45,591 nucleotides of DNA, from NCBI GenBank assembly GCA_041913045.1, contig JAYSGB010000034.1:1-45591 (forward strand). The letters are read 5' to 3'. Of this stretch, positions 23,209 through 30,763 are shown in pieces. The stretch is from CAMLOF01 sp041913045. Lineage in GTDB: Bacteria > Pseudomonadota > Gammaproteobacteria > Burkholderiales > Burkholderiaceae_C. Below the pieces are notes generated by a model that did not search any database, was not told where the DNA came from, and worked only from the letters and a program-made list of their open reading frames with translations. Numbering within the stretch: position 1 is the first letter of the stretch; each line of letters begins with the position of its first letter. A program made the position numbers and the translations under genes.

Positions 23209-24804
23209 TCAGTAACAACCCGCGCCCTGGTCGGCCCAGTCGGCAGCAAGATCGTCCTGGGCGTTCGCGCTGGCATCCCAGCGGCTGGCGCGGTTGGGGG
23301 CGGGCTGGTAGTCGTAATCGGCGTTGCCAAACAGGGTGCGGCTGGCGTGCCAGGCCAGGGCACCGGCAATGAAGGTATCGCCGTGGCGCTTTGCCTTGCT
23401 GGCGTCCTGGGTGCGCAGCTCCGGCACCTGTGGAATGCCCTTGACCACGCGCGGCACGCGGTGGTCGGTCAGCACGTCGGCATCCATGGGCAGTTCGAGC
23501 ATCCGGTCTTCGAACGCGGCTTTGTAGGGGGGCAGGTTTTCCAGATACCAGGCCTGGGTGGCCTGGATCATCAGGATGCGGCTTTGCCCGTACTTCTGCG
23601 CCGTCTCCTCGGCGATCTGCATGCCCAGGCCGCGCGAGTCCAGCGCCGCGCCACAGAAGCGCTGCAGGTTGTCGATGAGGTACCAGAGCACTTGCCGCTG
23701 CTGCACGAAGGGCATGCCGCGCATCTCCACGATGAAGGGCGCGCGGCGCTTGAGATTGCGAAACTGGATCAGCGGGACCAAGGCTGTCAGGTCGCCGACG
23801 CGGGCGAAGTCGCCCCCGAGGAAGCTGGCAACGATCTCCAGCTCGCGCAGTGCCTCCAGCTCCGGCTTCAGGTGTTCCTCGCACCAGTCCAAGATGGCCA
23901 GCTCGCGCGTGCGCGCGGGCTTGAATGTGAATTCGGGCGAGCGCTGGTCGCGCAACACCGCCAGGCCCTTGACCATGCAGCTCTCCACCAGCTCGCGTGT
24001 CAGGAAGCTGCCGCTGCCGTGCTTGGGCACGCAATCCAGCTCTTCCTCGGCGTCGTCGCCGTAGATCGCACGGATTTTTTTCGCCCAGACAAGCTCGTCT
24101 TCCTTTGAGAATGGCTTGCCCAGACGCAAACACACCCGGTGGTAAAGCCCCTCACCGAGTGCATCGTCGAACGTGGTCCGGTGCAAGGCATACGGCACTC
24201 GGCCTGCGCGTATATCGTTGATAAGGGCGTTGAACGGGTTGTCATCGCCGAAGTGGGTGGAAACGATGCGAACCCGCCCACCCCAGATCACCAATGCCAA
24301 AGCCGCCTTGAGCAGCCCGGCCGCATCCGTGTGAAAGGCGATCTCGTCAAGGATCACGTCCCCCTGCTTGCTGCGCAGGTTGCGGGGCTGTGAACTCAAT
24401 GCGGTCACGCGGTGCCCGCTGGCGAACTTGATACTGAAGACAAAGACACTTTTCTTCTCGTCGCCCTCAATCCAAACCTCCTCCGACGCCTCTATGGCAT
24501 CCGCCACCCCCTGAAAATGCGTGGCCCACTGCGCGGCGTCGAGGATGAACTCGATAGCCATGTCTTTGGTATAGCCGATGTACCACTGGTCACGGCCTGA
24601 CGCGGCGGAAGCGATCAACACGCTCTCACAGGCACACGTCCAGCTCATCCCCACCCGACGGCTCTTTTCGTCAACCTTGACCTCAGATTCGTCCGCAATC
24701 CACCGCTGCTGATAACCCAGCAGAACGCTCGGTGCGCGAGCCTTGAAGTCGTACTTGGCCTCATTGGCCAAGCGATGCATCTCGGGTGTGATGATCTCGC
24801 TCAT
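23209..24804 (-). CDS. Large terminase subunit (Mu gp28-like)
   Basis: This 531-aa motor packages DNA into the head. The ATPase half has a Walker A-like EKSRRVGMSW (about 46-55) and Walker B DVILDEIAF (about 148-156), with the usual ALSSQPRNLRSKQGD before it. The nuclease half has GGDFARVGDLTAL, ALDSRGLGMQIAEETAQKYG and KRHGDTFIAGALAW with the expected acidic residues. It overlaps the DUF3486 gene by 4 bp. Mu-like phages package headful-wise from integrated copies, so host DNA is attached at the ends. Confidence 0.93.
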   Translation of the reverse strand: MSEIITPEMHRLANEAKYDFKARAPSVLLGYQQRWIADESEVKVDEKSRRVGMSWTCACESVLIASAASGRDQWYIGYTKDMAIEFILDAAQWATHFQGVADAIEASEEVWIEGDEKKSVFVFSIKFASGHRVTALSSQPRNLRSKQGDVILDEIAFHTDAAGLLKAALALVIWGGRVRIVSTHFGDDNPFNALINDIRAGRVPYALHRTTFDDALGEGLYHRVCLRLGKPFSKEDELVWAKKIRAIYGDDAEEELDCVPKHGSGSFLTRELVESCMVKGLAVLRDQRSPEFTFKPARTRELAILDWCEEHLKPELEALRELEIVASFLGGDFARVGDLTALVPLIQFRNLKRRAPFIVEMRGMPFVQQRQVLWYLIDNLQRFCGAALDSRGLGMQIAEETAQKYGQSRILMIQATQAWYLENLPPYKAAFEDRMLELPMDADVLTDHRVPRVVKGIPQVPELRTQDASKAKRHGDTFIAGALAWHASRTLFGNADYDYQPAPNRASRWDASANAQDDLAADWADQGAGCY

Positions 24805-25364
24805 GGCTTCTTCGCATCCGGGATGCCCAGGATTTCGGCCCGGATCACGTTGATCGTGTCATCACTCAGACCGGCCTTCTTGACGGTCTTGACCACGCTG
24901 GCCGCCACTTCCGATGCACGCGCCGCGATCAACTTGCGCAGGTTGATCTCGCGGTCCACGATGATCTTGTCCGCCCCGCTGATGTCCTTCATGGCCTTGG
25001 CGAGCAGCATCAGGTCTTCCGGCCCGGCCTGGTCAATGTCACCGATGGTCTTGAACGCCACCACGCGCAGCATCTCCAGCAGCATGCGGCCCACGTCGCC
25101 CTCGGGCTCGGAACCCAGCTTGTCCACCCACACGGCGGCCATCTGGGTGGCCTGGCGGTAGTCTTCCATGCGCTCGCGGGCGTTCTTCACGTAGCGGCCC
25201 ACGGCCGAACGGCTGGCGTCGCCCCCCAGTTCGGTGATGAGCTTGACGATTTCGTCGATGGTGGCGCGGCCCTCGCGTACGGCGGTGTCCACCGCTTCCT
25301 TGATGGACGGGTCCAACTGGGTGATGGTGCTCGGCCGTACCGGCTTGCGCTTGGTGGTGGCCAT
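24801..25364 (-). CDS. Small terminase-like protein, DUF3486 (Mu gp27-like)
   Basis: The 187-aa protein has a basic N-terminus (TTKRKPVRPSTITQLDPSIK), a helix-turn-helix part ATIDEIVKLITELGGDASRS, AVGRYVKNARERMEDYRQAT, and a helical body. DUF3486 (gp27) lies just before the large terminase in Mu-like phages and is regarded as the small, DNA-recognising terminase. Here it is coupled to the large subunit through ATGA. Confidence 0.88.
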   Translation of the reverse strand: MATTKRKPVRPSTITQLDPSIKEAVDTAVREGRATIDEIVKLITELGGDASRSAVGRYVKNARERMEDYRQATQMAAVWVDKLGSEPEGDVGRMLLEMLRVVAFKTIGDIDQAGPEDLMLLAKAMKDISGADKIIVDREINLRKLIAARASEVAASVVKTVKKAGLSDDTINVIRAEILGIPDAKKP

Positions 25365-25366
25365 GG

Positions 25367-25663
25367 TCAGAGGGGCAGCGGCTTTTTCACGCCCGGCTGC
25401 ACCGCGCGGCCGGTGGCCACGTCAACGCCGCGTGCGGTCAGGGTGGCAAGGGTCACATCGGCCGTGGTGCGGCTGCTCACCAGGCCCTGCTCGGCGAGCC
25501 AGGCCAGGTCGGTGCGCACCTGGTCCAGGCTGGCGGTGTGGCCATAGATGCTGCCTACCGCTTCGCGCAGCAGGAAGGCGTTGGCGCTGTAGCCCGGCGT
25601 CTCGTTCAACACCAGCAGCAGGCTCAGCCGCCGGTCTTCGGTGATGGTGTTTTGGTAGCTCAT
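25367..25663 (-). CDS. Small winged-helix phage protein (VpaChn25_0724-type, Mu gp26-like)
   Basis: The 98-aa product reads MSYQNTITEDRRLSLLLVLN, GYSANAFLLREAVGSIYGHT and VRTDLAWLAEQGLVSSRTTA: an ArsR-like winged helix found next to DUF3486 in Mu-like phages. Its job is unknown; it may regulate late genes or help packaging. It is two bases from the next gene. Confidence 0.8.
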   Translation of the reverse strand: MSYQNTITEDRRLSLLLVLNETPGYSANAFLLREAVGSIYGHTASLDQVRTDLAWLAEQGLVSSRTTADVTLATLTARGVDVATGRAVQPGVKKPLPL

Positions 25664-26038
25664 TTAACGTCCGTTCAGAAGGTGTTGATGGATCAGGTTG
25701 GTCTGGTGCTCCACGCGCTTGAGCAGGTCTTCAATGCCGTCGACCTTCGCCCGCACCTCGGACACGTCACCTTCGATCTGGGCCATTTCGTCCGACGTGG
25801 GCATGTGCTTCAAACGCTCCTCCACCGTGGCCAGGCGCAGGCTCAAAGCCTGGTAGTTCTCGCCCGCCCGGGCGGCATTGCCTGCCACTTCTGCGGCGAC
25901 ACGCCGGATAGCGTCGGCGTTGTCCTTGTCCTTGGTGCGCAGGTAGCCCCACACGGCGACAACGCCAATCGACATCCACTGCAACACGTCCAACCAGAAG
26001 CCTGCGGCCCTGTAATCCATCCCTGATCCTTCCGTCAT
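25664..26038 (-). CDS. DUF2730 membrane-anchored coiled-coil protein (Mu gp25-like)
   Basis: The 124-aa protein has one N-terminal transmembrane helix (FWLDVLQWMSIGVVAVWGYL) and then a long helical, coiled-coil-like part (LSLRLATVEERLKHMPTSDE, VRAKVDGIEDLLKRVEHQTN). It matches DUF2730 of Mu-like phages. Role unknown; with a TM and coiled coil near lysis genes, an i-spanin-like role is possible, and no Rz/Rz1 pair is seen elsewhere. The ATG at 26038 overlaps the upstream stop; an alternative lies at 26020. Confidence 0.75.
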   Translation of the reverse strand: MTEGSGMDYRAAGFWLDVLQWMSIGVVAVWGYLRTKDKDNADAIRRVAAEVAGNAARAGENYQALSLRLATVEERLKHMPTSDEMAQIEGDVSEVRAKVDGIEDLLKRVEHQTNLIHQHLLNGR

Positions 26039-26349
26039 ATCGGCATCACGGGCAGCGTGCGCCGCAATACCAACAGGTTGTTGTATGCCGTGGTAGCACG
26101 GCACTCAATGCGGTAACTGCACCCGGGCAACCCGTTGCCCAGTTGCTGAAACACGCGTTTGCCCTTGATCTGAGCCACCCCCACCAACACCGCCACCGGC
26201 GATGGGTCAGCACCCCGCACCACGGTCACCACCATTTCCACCGAGGCGATGCTGTCACCTGGTGCCATGTCGGGGCCAAAGTCGAATTCGGCCGTGATGC
26301 GCTCGGCCGAGTACTTCTCCGGCCAGGTCGAGTTCTGAAAATCGGTCAT
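26035..26349 (-). CDS. Ig/FN3-like phage fibre or decoration protein
   Basis: The 104-aa protein is beta-rich with the pattern ITAEFDFGPDMAPGDSIASV, VVTVVRGADPSPVAVLVGVA, QQLGNGLPGCSYRIECRATT and LLVLRRTLPVM, which looks like the small Ig/FN3-type proteins that accompany phage fibre genes. It overlaps the repeat protein upstream and the DUF2730 gene downstream by 4 bp each. Its place between holin and packaging genes is unusual for a Mu-like phage. Confidence 0.6.
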   Translation of the reverse strand: MTDFQNSTWPEKYSAERITAEFDFGPDMAPGDSIASVEMVVTVVRGADPSPVAVLVGVAQIKGKRVFQQLGNGLPGCSYRIECRATTAYNNLLVLRRTLPVMPI

Positions 26350-27887
26350 GCCTTGCCTTTCACTGCCCGCCAGGAACGTCCTTTGGCCACAGCTTGAAAC
26401 GCACGCCGCCCGCTGGCTCGCGCACGCCACACCCTGCCAAGGCACAGGGCTGAATAACCTCGGGTCGGGCGCAACTCCACCTCGCCCAACTGCAAGACCG
26501 CCTGGGCCGTCGCCACAGACAGCCCTTGAGCCGACAGCGTCACGTCACCGACCAGGTGGGCCGTACCTTGCACGGCGGCCAACGCCGCTGCGTCCAACAT
26601 CACTGTCACCGCAATGGCGCCGGTAGCGTGGGCCTGGGCCGTCGCCTGCGCACTCAAAGGCGCTTGCAGCCACAGCACTGCCGCCCCACCGGCGCTGGCC
26701 ATGCCTTGGGCCGCCAGGGGCTGGTTGCCCGCGCTGGCCAACTCAGCCGCCCCTCCCGCGCTGGCCACCGCCTGGGCCTGCAAGGGCTTCTGGGTCGTCA
26801 GCGCTGCCCCGGCTTGCGCATAGGCCACGGCAGCGGCCCCCAACTCCACCAGCGCACTCACCTGCAGCGCACCGCTGCCCTGGGCCAGCGACAGCGCCTG
26901 CGCCCCCAGTGCCACCGTCAAGGCGATTTGCGCGCCACCGCCTGCCACAGCCACGGCCGCGCCCTGGAGCGGTACAGCCAGACTGATGCCACCGCTGGCC
27001 GTCGCCTGGCTCAGGGCCAGCGCTGACAGGCTAACCCCTCGCAACAACGCAGCACTGCCGCCAGCCTGGGCACTACCGGCGGCAGCCAGATCCACCACCA
27101 CACCGGGTAGCGTGACCGAGAGATCCGCACTTCCACTGGCCACGGCGACTGCACTGGAGGCCAAAGCCTTTTGAATCGCCAAGTTAGCACCGGCAACGGC
27201 GGTGGCCGAGGCAACCCCCTCCAGGTCAACCAGCACCGGAGCCGGTTTGAGAGCCAGCGTCAGATAGGCATGCGTGACGCTGGTACTGCCCGTGGCCGTG
27301 ACGTTGCCGGTGGCGCCTGTACCGTCCATGGTCGCCGTCAGGAAAACCAGGCCACCTCCGGCGTTGGTGTTCACCACCCGGTCCAGCTGCTCCACCAGGT
27401 CGGTGAGCGTCGCGTTCGCATACCCGCTGGCTGTGGCGGTGCTGTTGGCATCGGTGTCCTGGGCGCAAGCCAGCACCACCAGCGTGCCGGGCACCGTGGT
27501 TACTACCCCGGGAAACACCATGTTCACTGTGGCCGCCTGCACACTGCCCGCGCTGGAATTGATGGGCTGGCCTGGGTCCACGCCTCGGTAGGCCGACACG
27601 ACGGCCACCTGGTGGTCACCGGAATCAGCCACATCCACTGCCGATTCGCTTGATCCGGCCACCTTGTAAAAGACCGTTAGACGAACGCCTCCGGCCGCAG
27701 CGGCCGTACCTGTGCCCTGCGGACTGTTGGGGGCCTGGGTCCAGCCGCTGGGCGTAGCCACCGCTTGGTTGGCCGTTTCCACCATCAACAGCAGCAGGTC
27801 ACCCGCCTCAATTCCGGCAGGCATGCCCACGCTGAGCGCAGCAGCTCCAGAGGCAAAGGTGCCTTGTCCGATGTAGAGGATGGTCAT
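26346..27887 (-). CDS. Ala-rich repeat protein (about twelve 20-22-residue repeats), probable fibre or decoration
   Basis: The 513-aa product has an N-terminal domain of about 225 residues (MTILYIGQGTFASGAAALSV; VAVVSAYRGVDPGQPINSSA), common in phage structural proteins. From residue 225 to about 475 it repeats a 20-22-residue unit of the form AxAxAxxxGxAxLxxxxxL, for example QAQAVASAGGAAELASAGNQ and SAQATAQAHATGAIAVTVML. Alternating Ala/Val suggests stacked beta-strands. The last ~35 residues are very basic (GRVWRARASGRRAFQAVAKG). No signal peptide is seen. It is flanked by the gp80-like and Ig-like proteins, forming a three-gene fibre-like set. Function not established. Confidence 0.65.
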   Translation of the reverse strand: MTILYIGQGTFASGAAALSVGMPAGIEAGDLLLLMVETANQAVATPSGWTQAPNSPQGTGTAAAAGGVRLTVFYKVAGSSESAVDVADSGDHQVAVVSAYRGVDPGQPINSSAGSVQAATVNMVFPGVVTTVPGTLVVLACAQDTDANSTATASGYANATLTDLVEQLDRVVNTNAGGGLVFLTATMDGTGATGNVTATGSTSVTHAYLTLALKPAPVLVDLEGVASATAVAGANLAIQKALASSAVAVASGSADLSVTLPGVVVDLAAAGSAQAGGSAALLRGVSLSALALSQATASGGISLAVPLQGAAVAVAGGGAQIALTVALGAQALSLAQGSGALQVSALVELGAAAVAYAQAGAALTTQKPLQAQAVASAGGAAELASAGNQPLAAQGMASAGGAAVLWLQAPLSAQATAQAHATGAIAVTVMLDAAALAAVQGTAHLVGDVTLSAQGLSVATAQAVLQLGEVELRPTRGYSALCLGRVWRARASGRRAFQAVAKGRSWRAVKGKA

Positions 27888-27905
27888 ACCCGGCAGCTGT
27901 GTGGA

Positions 27906-28406
27906 TCAGTTATCGGCCTGGAACGACAGCGAGCTGGCCGGGAAGCTGACCGTGTCCCCGTTGTTGATCGTTTTGCTGCTGGTCAGGTTGACGCAAATCC
28001 ATGCGTTACCGCCGCTGGCCGCATCCCACCAACGCACGCTCACCACCGCGCCCCAGCTGGCAGATGGCGTGGGAAACGTGATCGCCCCGTTGTTGCTGGT
28101 TGTCCCACTGGTGCCGCTGGAGGCGGTGGTTGAACCCGCCGATTGCGTGCCCGCCCAGTTGGCAAGGCTGCTGGTGACCGCCACGCGGGCGTAGTTGTTG
28201 CCAGCCACCTCGGTACCGCCGCCCGTTTCGGTGCAGGCCACCGTATCCAGGCCAATGTGGAACGTGGCGGGCGCTCCAAGCGCCTGCCCGCGCAGCAAGG
28301 CATCGACGATCTTGTTTTCGGCGTAGTCGGTCAGAGCACCGGCGTGGGCTGTGGCCAGCATCAGCGCTGCTGCAGCGGCCAGAAGGAAACGTTGAATCAG
28401 TTTCAT
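27906..28406 (-). CDS. gp80-like phage structural protein with N-terminal signal peptide
   Basis: The mature part, ALTDYAENKIVDALLRGQAL, GGTEVAGNNYARVAVTSSLA, ASSGTSGTTSNNGAITFPTP and NNGDTVSFPASSLSFQADN, matches a widespread family of phage fibre or decoration-like proteins. Family members normally start near ALTDYAEN. Here 22 residues precede it, reading MKLIQRFLLAAAAALMLATA and ending AHA, a textbook Sec signal with cleavage site. The protein may therefore be exported during lysis or sit in the envelope rather than on the virion. It is next to the holin gene. Confidence 0.7.
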   Translation of the reverse strand: MKLIQRFLLAAAAALMLATAHAGALTDYAENKIVDALLRGQALGAPATFHIGLDTVACTETGGGTEVAGNNYARVAVTSSLANWAGTQSAGSTTASSGTSGTTSNNGAITFPTPSASWGAVVSVRWWDAASGGNAWICVNLTSSKTINNGDTVSFPASSLSFQADN

Positions 28407-28413
28407 GGAGTCC

Positions 28414-28953
28414 TCACTTGGAAGTCAAATTGGCCAGAAGATCGTCTTTGTCACGGCTACCGCGACTGGAGCCGAACTCGAACTGGAAGGCGTCGCGCAG
28501 GCACGCCCCAAAAATGCCGGCGATGGTGGCCACGATGCCCACCGCCTCGCCAGGCAGTCCCTGTCGGAACCAGATCAGACTGGCCAGGCACGAGATCAGC
28601 CCCAGTACTGCACCCGCCACCATCACGTCGGCGCGGGTGTTCTTGCCGCCGGTCAGCTTGCGCATCTCGACATCGCGGTTGCGTGCGTCTTGCCGGTCGG
28701 CCAGGTAGGCGCGCTCCAGCTCATGATCCAGCTCCAGCACGCGCTGCTGGAAAGCCGCCTGCAGTTGGGCATTGGCCCGGATGGCCTCCAATGCCTCCTG
28801 CGGCGTGGTGGCCCCGCTCACCGCCTGGGCAATGCCCACCACCTGCTGGGCCACGGCGGTGGAAGCCTCGCCCGCGCCAAAGAACCGCATGACCGATGGC
28901 GCGAACTGCGCCAGGGCCAATGCCAGGGGAACTAGAGGGAGCGCCATGGTCAA
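28414..28953 (-). CDS. Holin, three-TM type
   Basis: The 179-aa protein has an N-terminal hydrophobic segment (ALPLVPLALALAQFAPSVMR), a central charged helix (RVLELDHELERAYLADRQDA) and two C-terminal membrane helices (VMVAGAVLGLISCLASLIWF and GIVATIAGIFGACLRDAFQF). This fits the 3TM holins of gene-transfer agents and Mu-like phages, which make the inner-membrane holes that free the amidase. It overlaps the amidase gene by 4 bp. Confidence 0.8.
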   Translation of the reverse strand: MTMALPLVPLALALAQFAPSVMRFFGAGEASTAVAQQVVGIAQAVSGATTPQEALEAIRANAQLQAAFQQRVLELDHELERAYLADRQDARNRDVEMRKLTGGKNTRADVMVAGAVLGLISCLASLIWFRQGLPGEAVGIVATIAGIFGACLRDAFQFEFGSSRGSRDKDDLLANLTSK

Positions 28954-29534
28954 ACCTCCATGGTCTGAAGCACGTTCAGAGGCAACGGCTTCAGACCCCG
29001 TTCAATCCAGCCCTTCACATCAAAACCCGGGCAGGTCTTGAGCCACTCCACCGGCTCGGCCACACCGTTGCCGTTCGTGTCGGGTGAGAGGTCGCGGTGG
29101 CCGCACACGCCGCGCTTGATGTTGAACATCACGGGCACGCGGCATTGGGCGCTGAGCATGCGCACCACCTCGCCCAAGCTGGCCCACTGGGCCGTGGTGT
29201 ACTTGGCGTCACGCTCCTGGCCGCCCACCAGGCAGATGCCCACGCTGTGGATGTTGTGCCCGGCCACGTGGGCACCCACCTCGTCCAGGCTGCGCCCGGT
29301 CCACACGTCGCCGTTCAGGTCGATGACGTAGTGGTAACCGATGCTGGGGAGCTGGGGGTTGTAGTCGCGCCGCGCCTGGTTGGTTCGCTGGAACCCGCGC
29401 GCCGCGTGCCAGGCGTTGATGACCTGGGCTGCATTGAGATGGCCAGGTTTGCCCGGCACACCCTGCTGCAGCGGCTTCCCACCGGGGGTTGCGCTGCAGT
29501 GGATGACGATGAGGTTGATGAGTCGGTTAGGCAT
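28950..29534 (-). CDS. Endolysin, N-acetylmuramoyl-L-alanine amidase
   Basis: The 194-aa enzyme is Amidase_2 (T7 lysozyme type), which cleaves the bond between MurNAc and L-Ala of peptidoglycan. Zinc ligands are H12 (LIVIHCSAT), H146 (GVCGHRDLSPDTNG) and C168 (WLKTCPGFD); GYHYVIDLNGDVWTGRSLDE is the family core. No signal peptide is present, so it needs the holin encoded next. The ATG at 29534 is the first in-frame start. It is the first late gene, 56 bp after the two-TM protein gene. Confidence 0.93.
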   Translation of the reverse strand: MPNRLINLIVIHCSATPGGKPLQQGVPGKPGHLNAAQVINAWHAARGFQRTNQARRDYNPQLPSIGYHYVIDLNGDVWTGRSLDEVGAHVAGHNIHSVGICLVGGQERDAKYTTAQWASLGEVVRMLSAQCRVPVMFNIKRGVCGHRDLSPDTNGNGVAEPVEWLKTCPGFDVKGWIERGLKPLPLNVLQTMEV

Positions 29535-29590
29535 GCGCCCATGGTGTCGGGCGCGCGCATGGGGGTCATCTAAACGGCTTTAGGCTCAAC

Positions 29591-30124
29591 CTACAACTTC
29601 AAATCAGCCCAGTGAAATAAGTGCCTTGTCTGGCGCTGCCACCAGGAAATTTTTATTGCATTAGCCCGATCAACCATGCCGTCAGCTCTGCAAATTTCCT
29701 GGTAGCACAACAGGTCAAGTGCCCTGAAGACAGGCGGCTCATCTTGCTCGATTCTGAGCCTCTCACGCTGGTGATTTCTCCAAGTGTCCTCAGCCGAATC
29801 ACCAGTTCTGATAGCGATTTCCAGTTCGCCAAACCGCCGCTTCAGCTCATCGTATTGCTTGGCCGCCGAAGCATAACCAACCACTAGGTCAGCTATCGAC
29901 AACAGACTGGCTACTAGGGCAATACATACCAGCCACCAAGGGTTGCCACCATCCTTTGCCAGCTCAATCATCACAGATCCAGCTAGCAAGATGGTTAAAA
30001 AACTGTTCGTTCGGCTCAGACCGTTGAAAAAAGCCCGTCGCCGATCTAGGTAACGTATCGAACGTCGAACGTCGAACAGTAGACCGTACTGCTCGTCGCT
30101 CATTTCAGCCACGTTCACAATCAC
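29591..30124 (-). CDS. Two-TM protein with SLATT-like layout, lysogenic cargo candidate
   Basis: This 177-aa protein is not a known Mu structural or lysis part. It has a basic helix (RRSIRYLDRRRAFFNGLSRT), two adjacent membrane helices (FLTILLAGSVMIEL; WLVCIALVASLLSIADLVVG), then a cytoplasmic helix YASAAKQYDELKRRFGELEI and a C-terminal helical tail. That layout resembles SLATT-type 2TM proteins linked to nucleotide-signalling defence; the resemblance is by topology only. The GTG start overlaps the stop of the small gene upstream (GTGA). Base composition is lower in GC than late genes. Superinfection exclusion or defence is a hypothesis. Confidence 0.6.
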   Translation of the reverse strand: MIVNVAEMSDEQYGLLFDVRRSIRYLDRRRAFFNGLSRTNSFLTILLAGSVMIELAKDGGNPWWLVCIALVASLLSIADLVVGYASAAKQYDELKRRFGELEIAIRTGDSAEDTWRNHQRERLRIEQDEPPVFRALDLLCYQEICRADGMVDRANAIKISWWQRQTRHLFHWADLKL

Positions 30125-30330
30125 CCCTTCTTCTCGGGCCCACCCCGGTTAGGGTTCGGTGGTGGAGCGGCAGTGCTGGAAACGCCGAGCGCGCCGTCAT
30201 TTCTGACATTCGTCGATTTCTCACGAGGAGGGGTCGGGGCAAACCTGCCGTCACGACTATCCTTAGTTGGTGTTGAGCCAGGTTTGATGATGAACGACTG
30301 CTGACTACCTTTGCCACCCTTTTGAGACAT
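30121..30330 (-). CDS. Small basic disordered protein coupled to the two-TM gene
   Basis: The 69-aa product (MSQKGGKGSQQSFIIKPGST then RDGRFAPTPPREKSTNVRND) is Gly/Ser/Pro/Lys-rich with no hydrophobic core, so it is probably unstructured alone. A ribosome-binding GGAGG lies a few bases before its ATG. It overlaps the two-TM gene by 4 bp, and lies 13 bp after the secreted protein gene. It may be a partner or inhibitor of the two-TM protein; no family recognised. Confidence 0.55.
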   Translation of the reverse strand: MSQKGGKGSQQSFIIKPGSTPTKDSRDGRFAPTPPREKSTNVRNDGALGVSSTAAPPPNPNRGGPEKKG

Positions 30331-30343
30331 AACTCCCTCCAGA

Positions 30344-30763
30344 TCAATTCATGAATTGCCGTTGCCCATTTTGACCAAAGTAGGCTACATACGGTCTGCC
30401 AATATTTTGCAGCAACTCGCCAGCGCAGATTGACATGCAAGCAGTTTTTGAAACTGCCACCTCCTGCATGTTTTGGGCCTCAACTTCAAATGTGCAAACC
30501 TGTCCTTGTGCCTTAATGCCAGCCTGCAGTATTGAGGTGGGCTGCCCCGCCACCTGAACTTTCACTGAGTAAACCTGCTTCCATCCTTTTTCTCTCTGTG
30601 AGGTCAAGTCAGCATCCCGCTTGACCGCACCACTAAGTTGGAGTTCTCGCGAAAATTTCTTCACTCCCGGGCACATCTCCTGCAACAACACACCTGGATC
30701 AACGTTCTCTACTGCCAGAACAGGAAGAGCTGCCAAGGCACCGATTAGCAGAACTGCTCTCAT
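30344..30763 (-). CDS. Secreted/periplasmic protein coupled to the repressor, lysogenic cargo candidate
   Basis: The 139-aa product has a signal peptide (MRAVLLIGALAALPVLAVEN) and a small, beta/helix mature domain with four cysteines (EMCPG, QVCTFE, KTACMSICAG), likely two disulfides in the periplasm. No family recognised. Its ATG overlaps the repressor stop (ATGA at 30763-30760), so it should be translated from the repressor mRNA in the lysogen. That makes it a good candidate for a superinfection-exclusion or host-modifying protein. Confidence 0.65.
   Translation of the reverse strand: MRAVLLIGALAALPVLAVENVDPGVLLQEMCPGVKKFSRELQLSGAVKRDADLTSQREKGWKQVYSVKVQVAGQPTSILQAGIKAQGQVCTFEVEAQNMQEVAVSKTACMSICAGELLQNIGRPYVAYFGQNGQRQFMN

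Noticed and set aside
23195..24133. N-terminal extension of the portal reading frame
   Set aside because: It overlaps the terminase gene in another frame and is Arg/Gly-rich; the DUF935 family starts at 23194.
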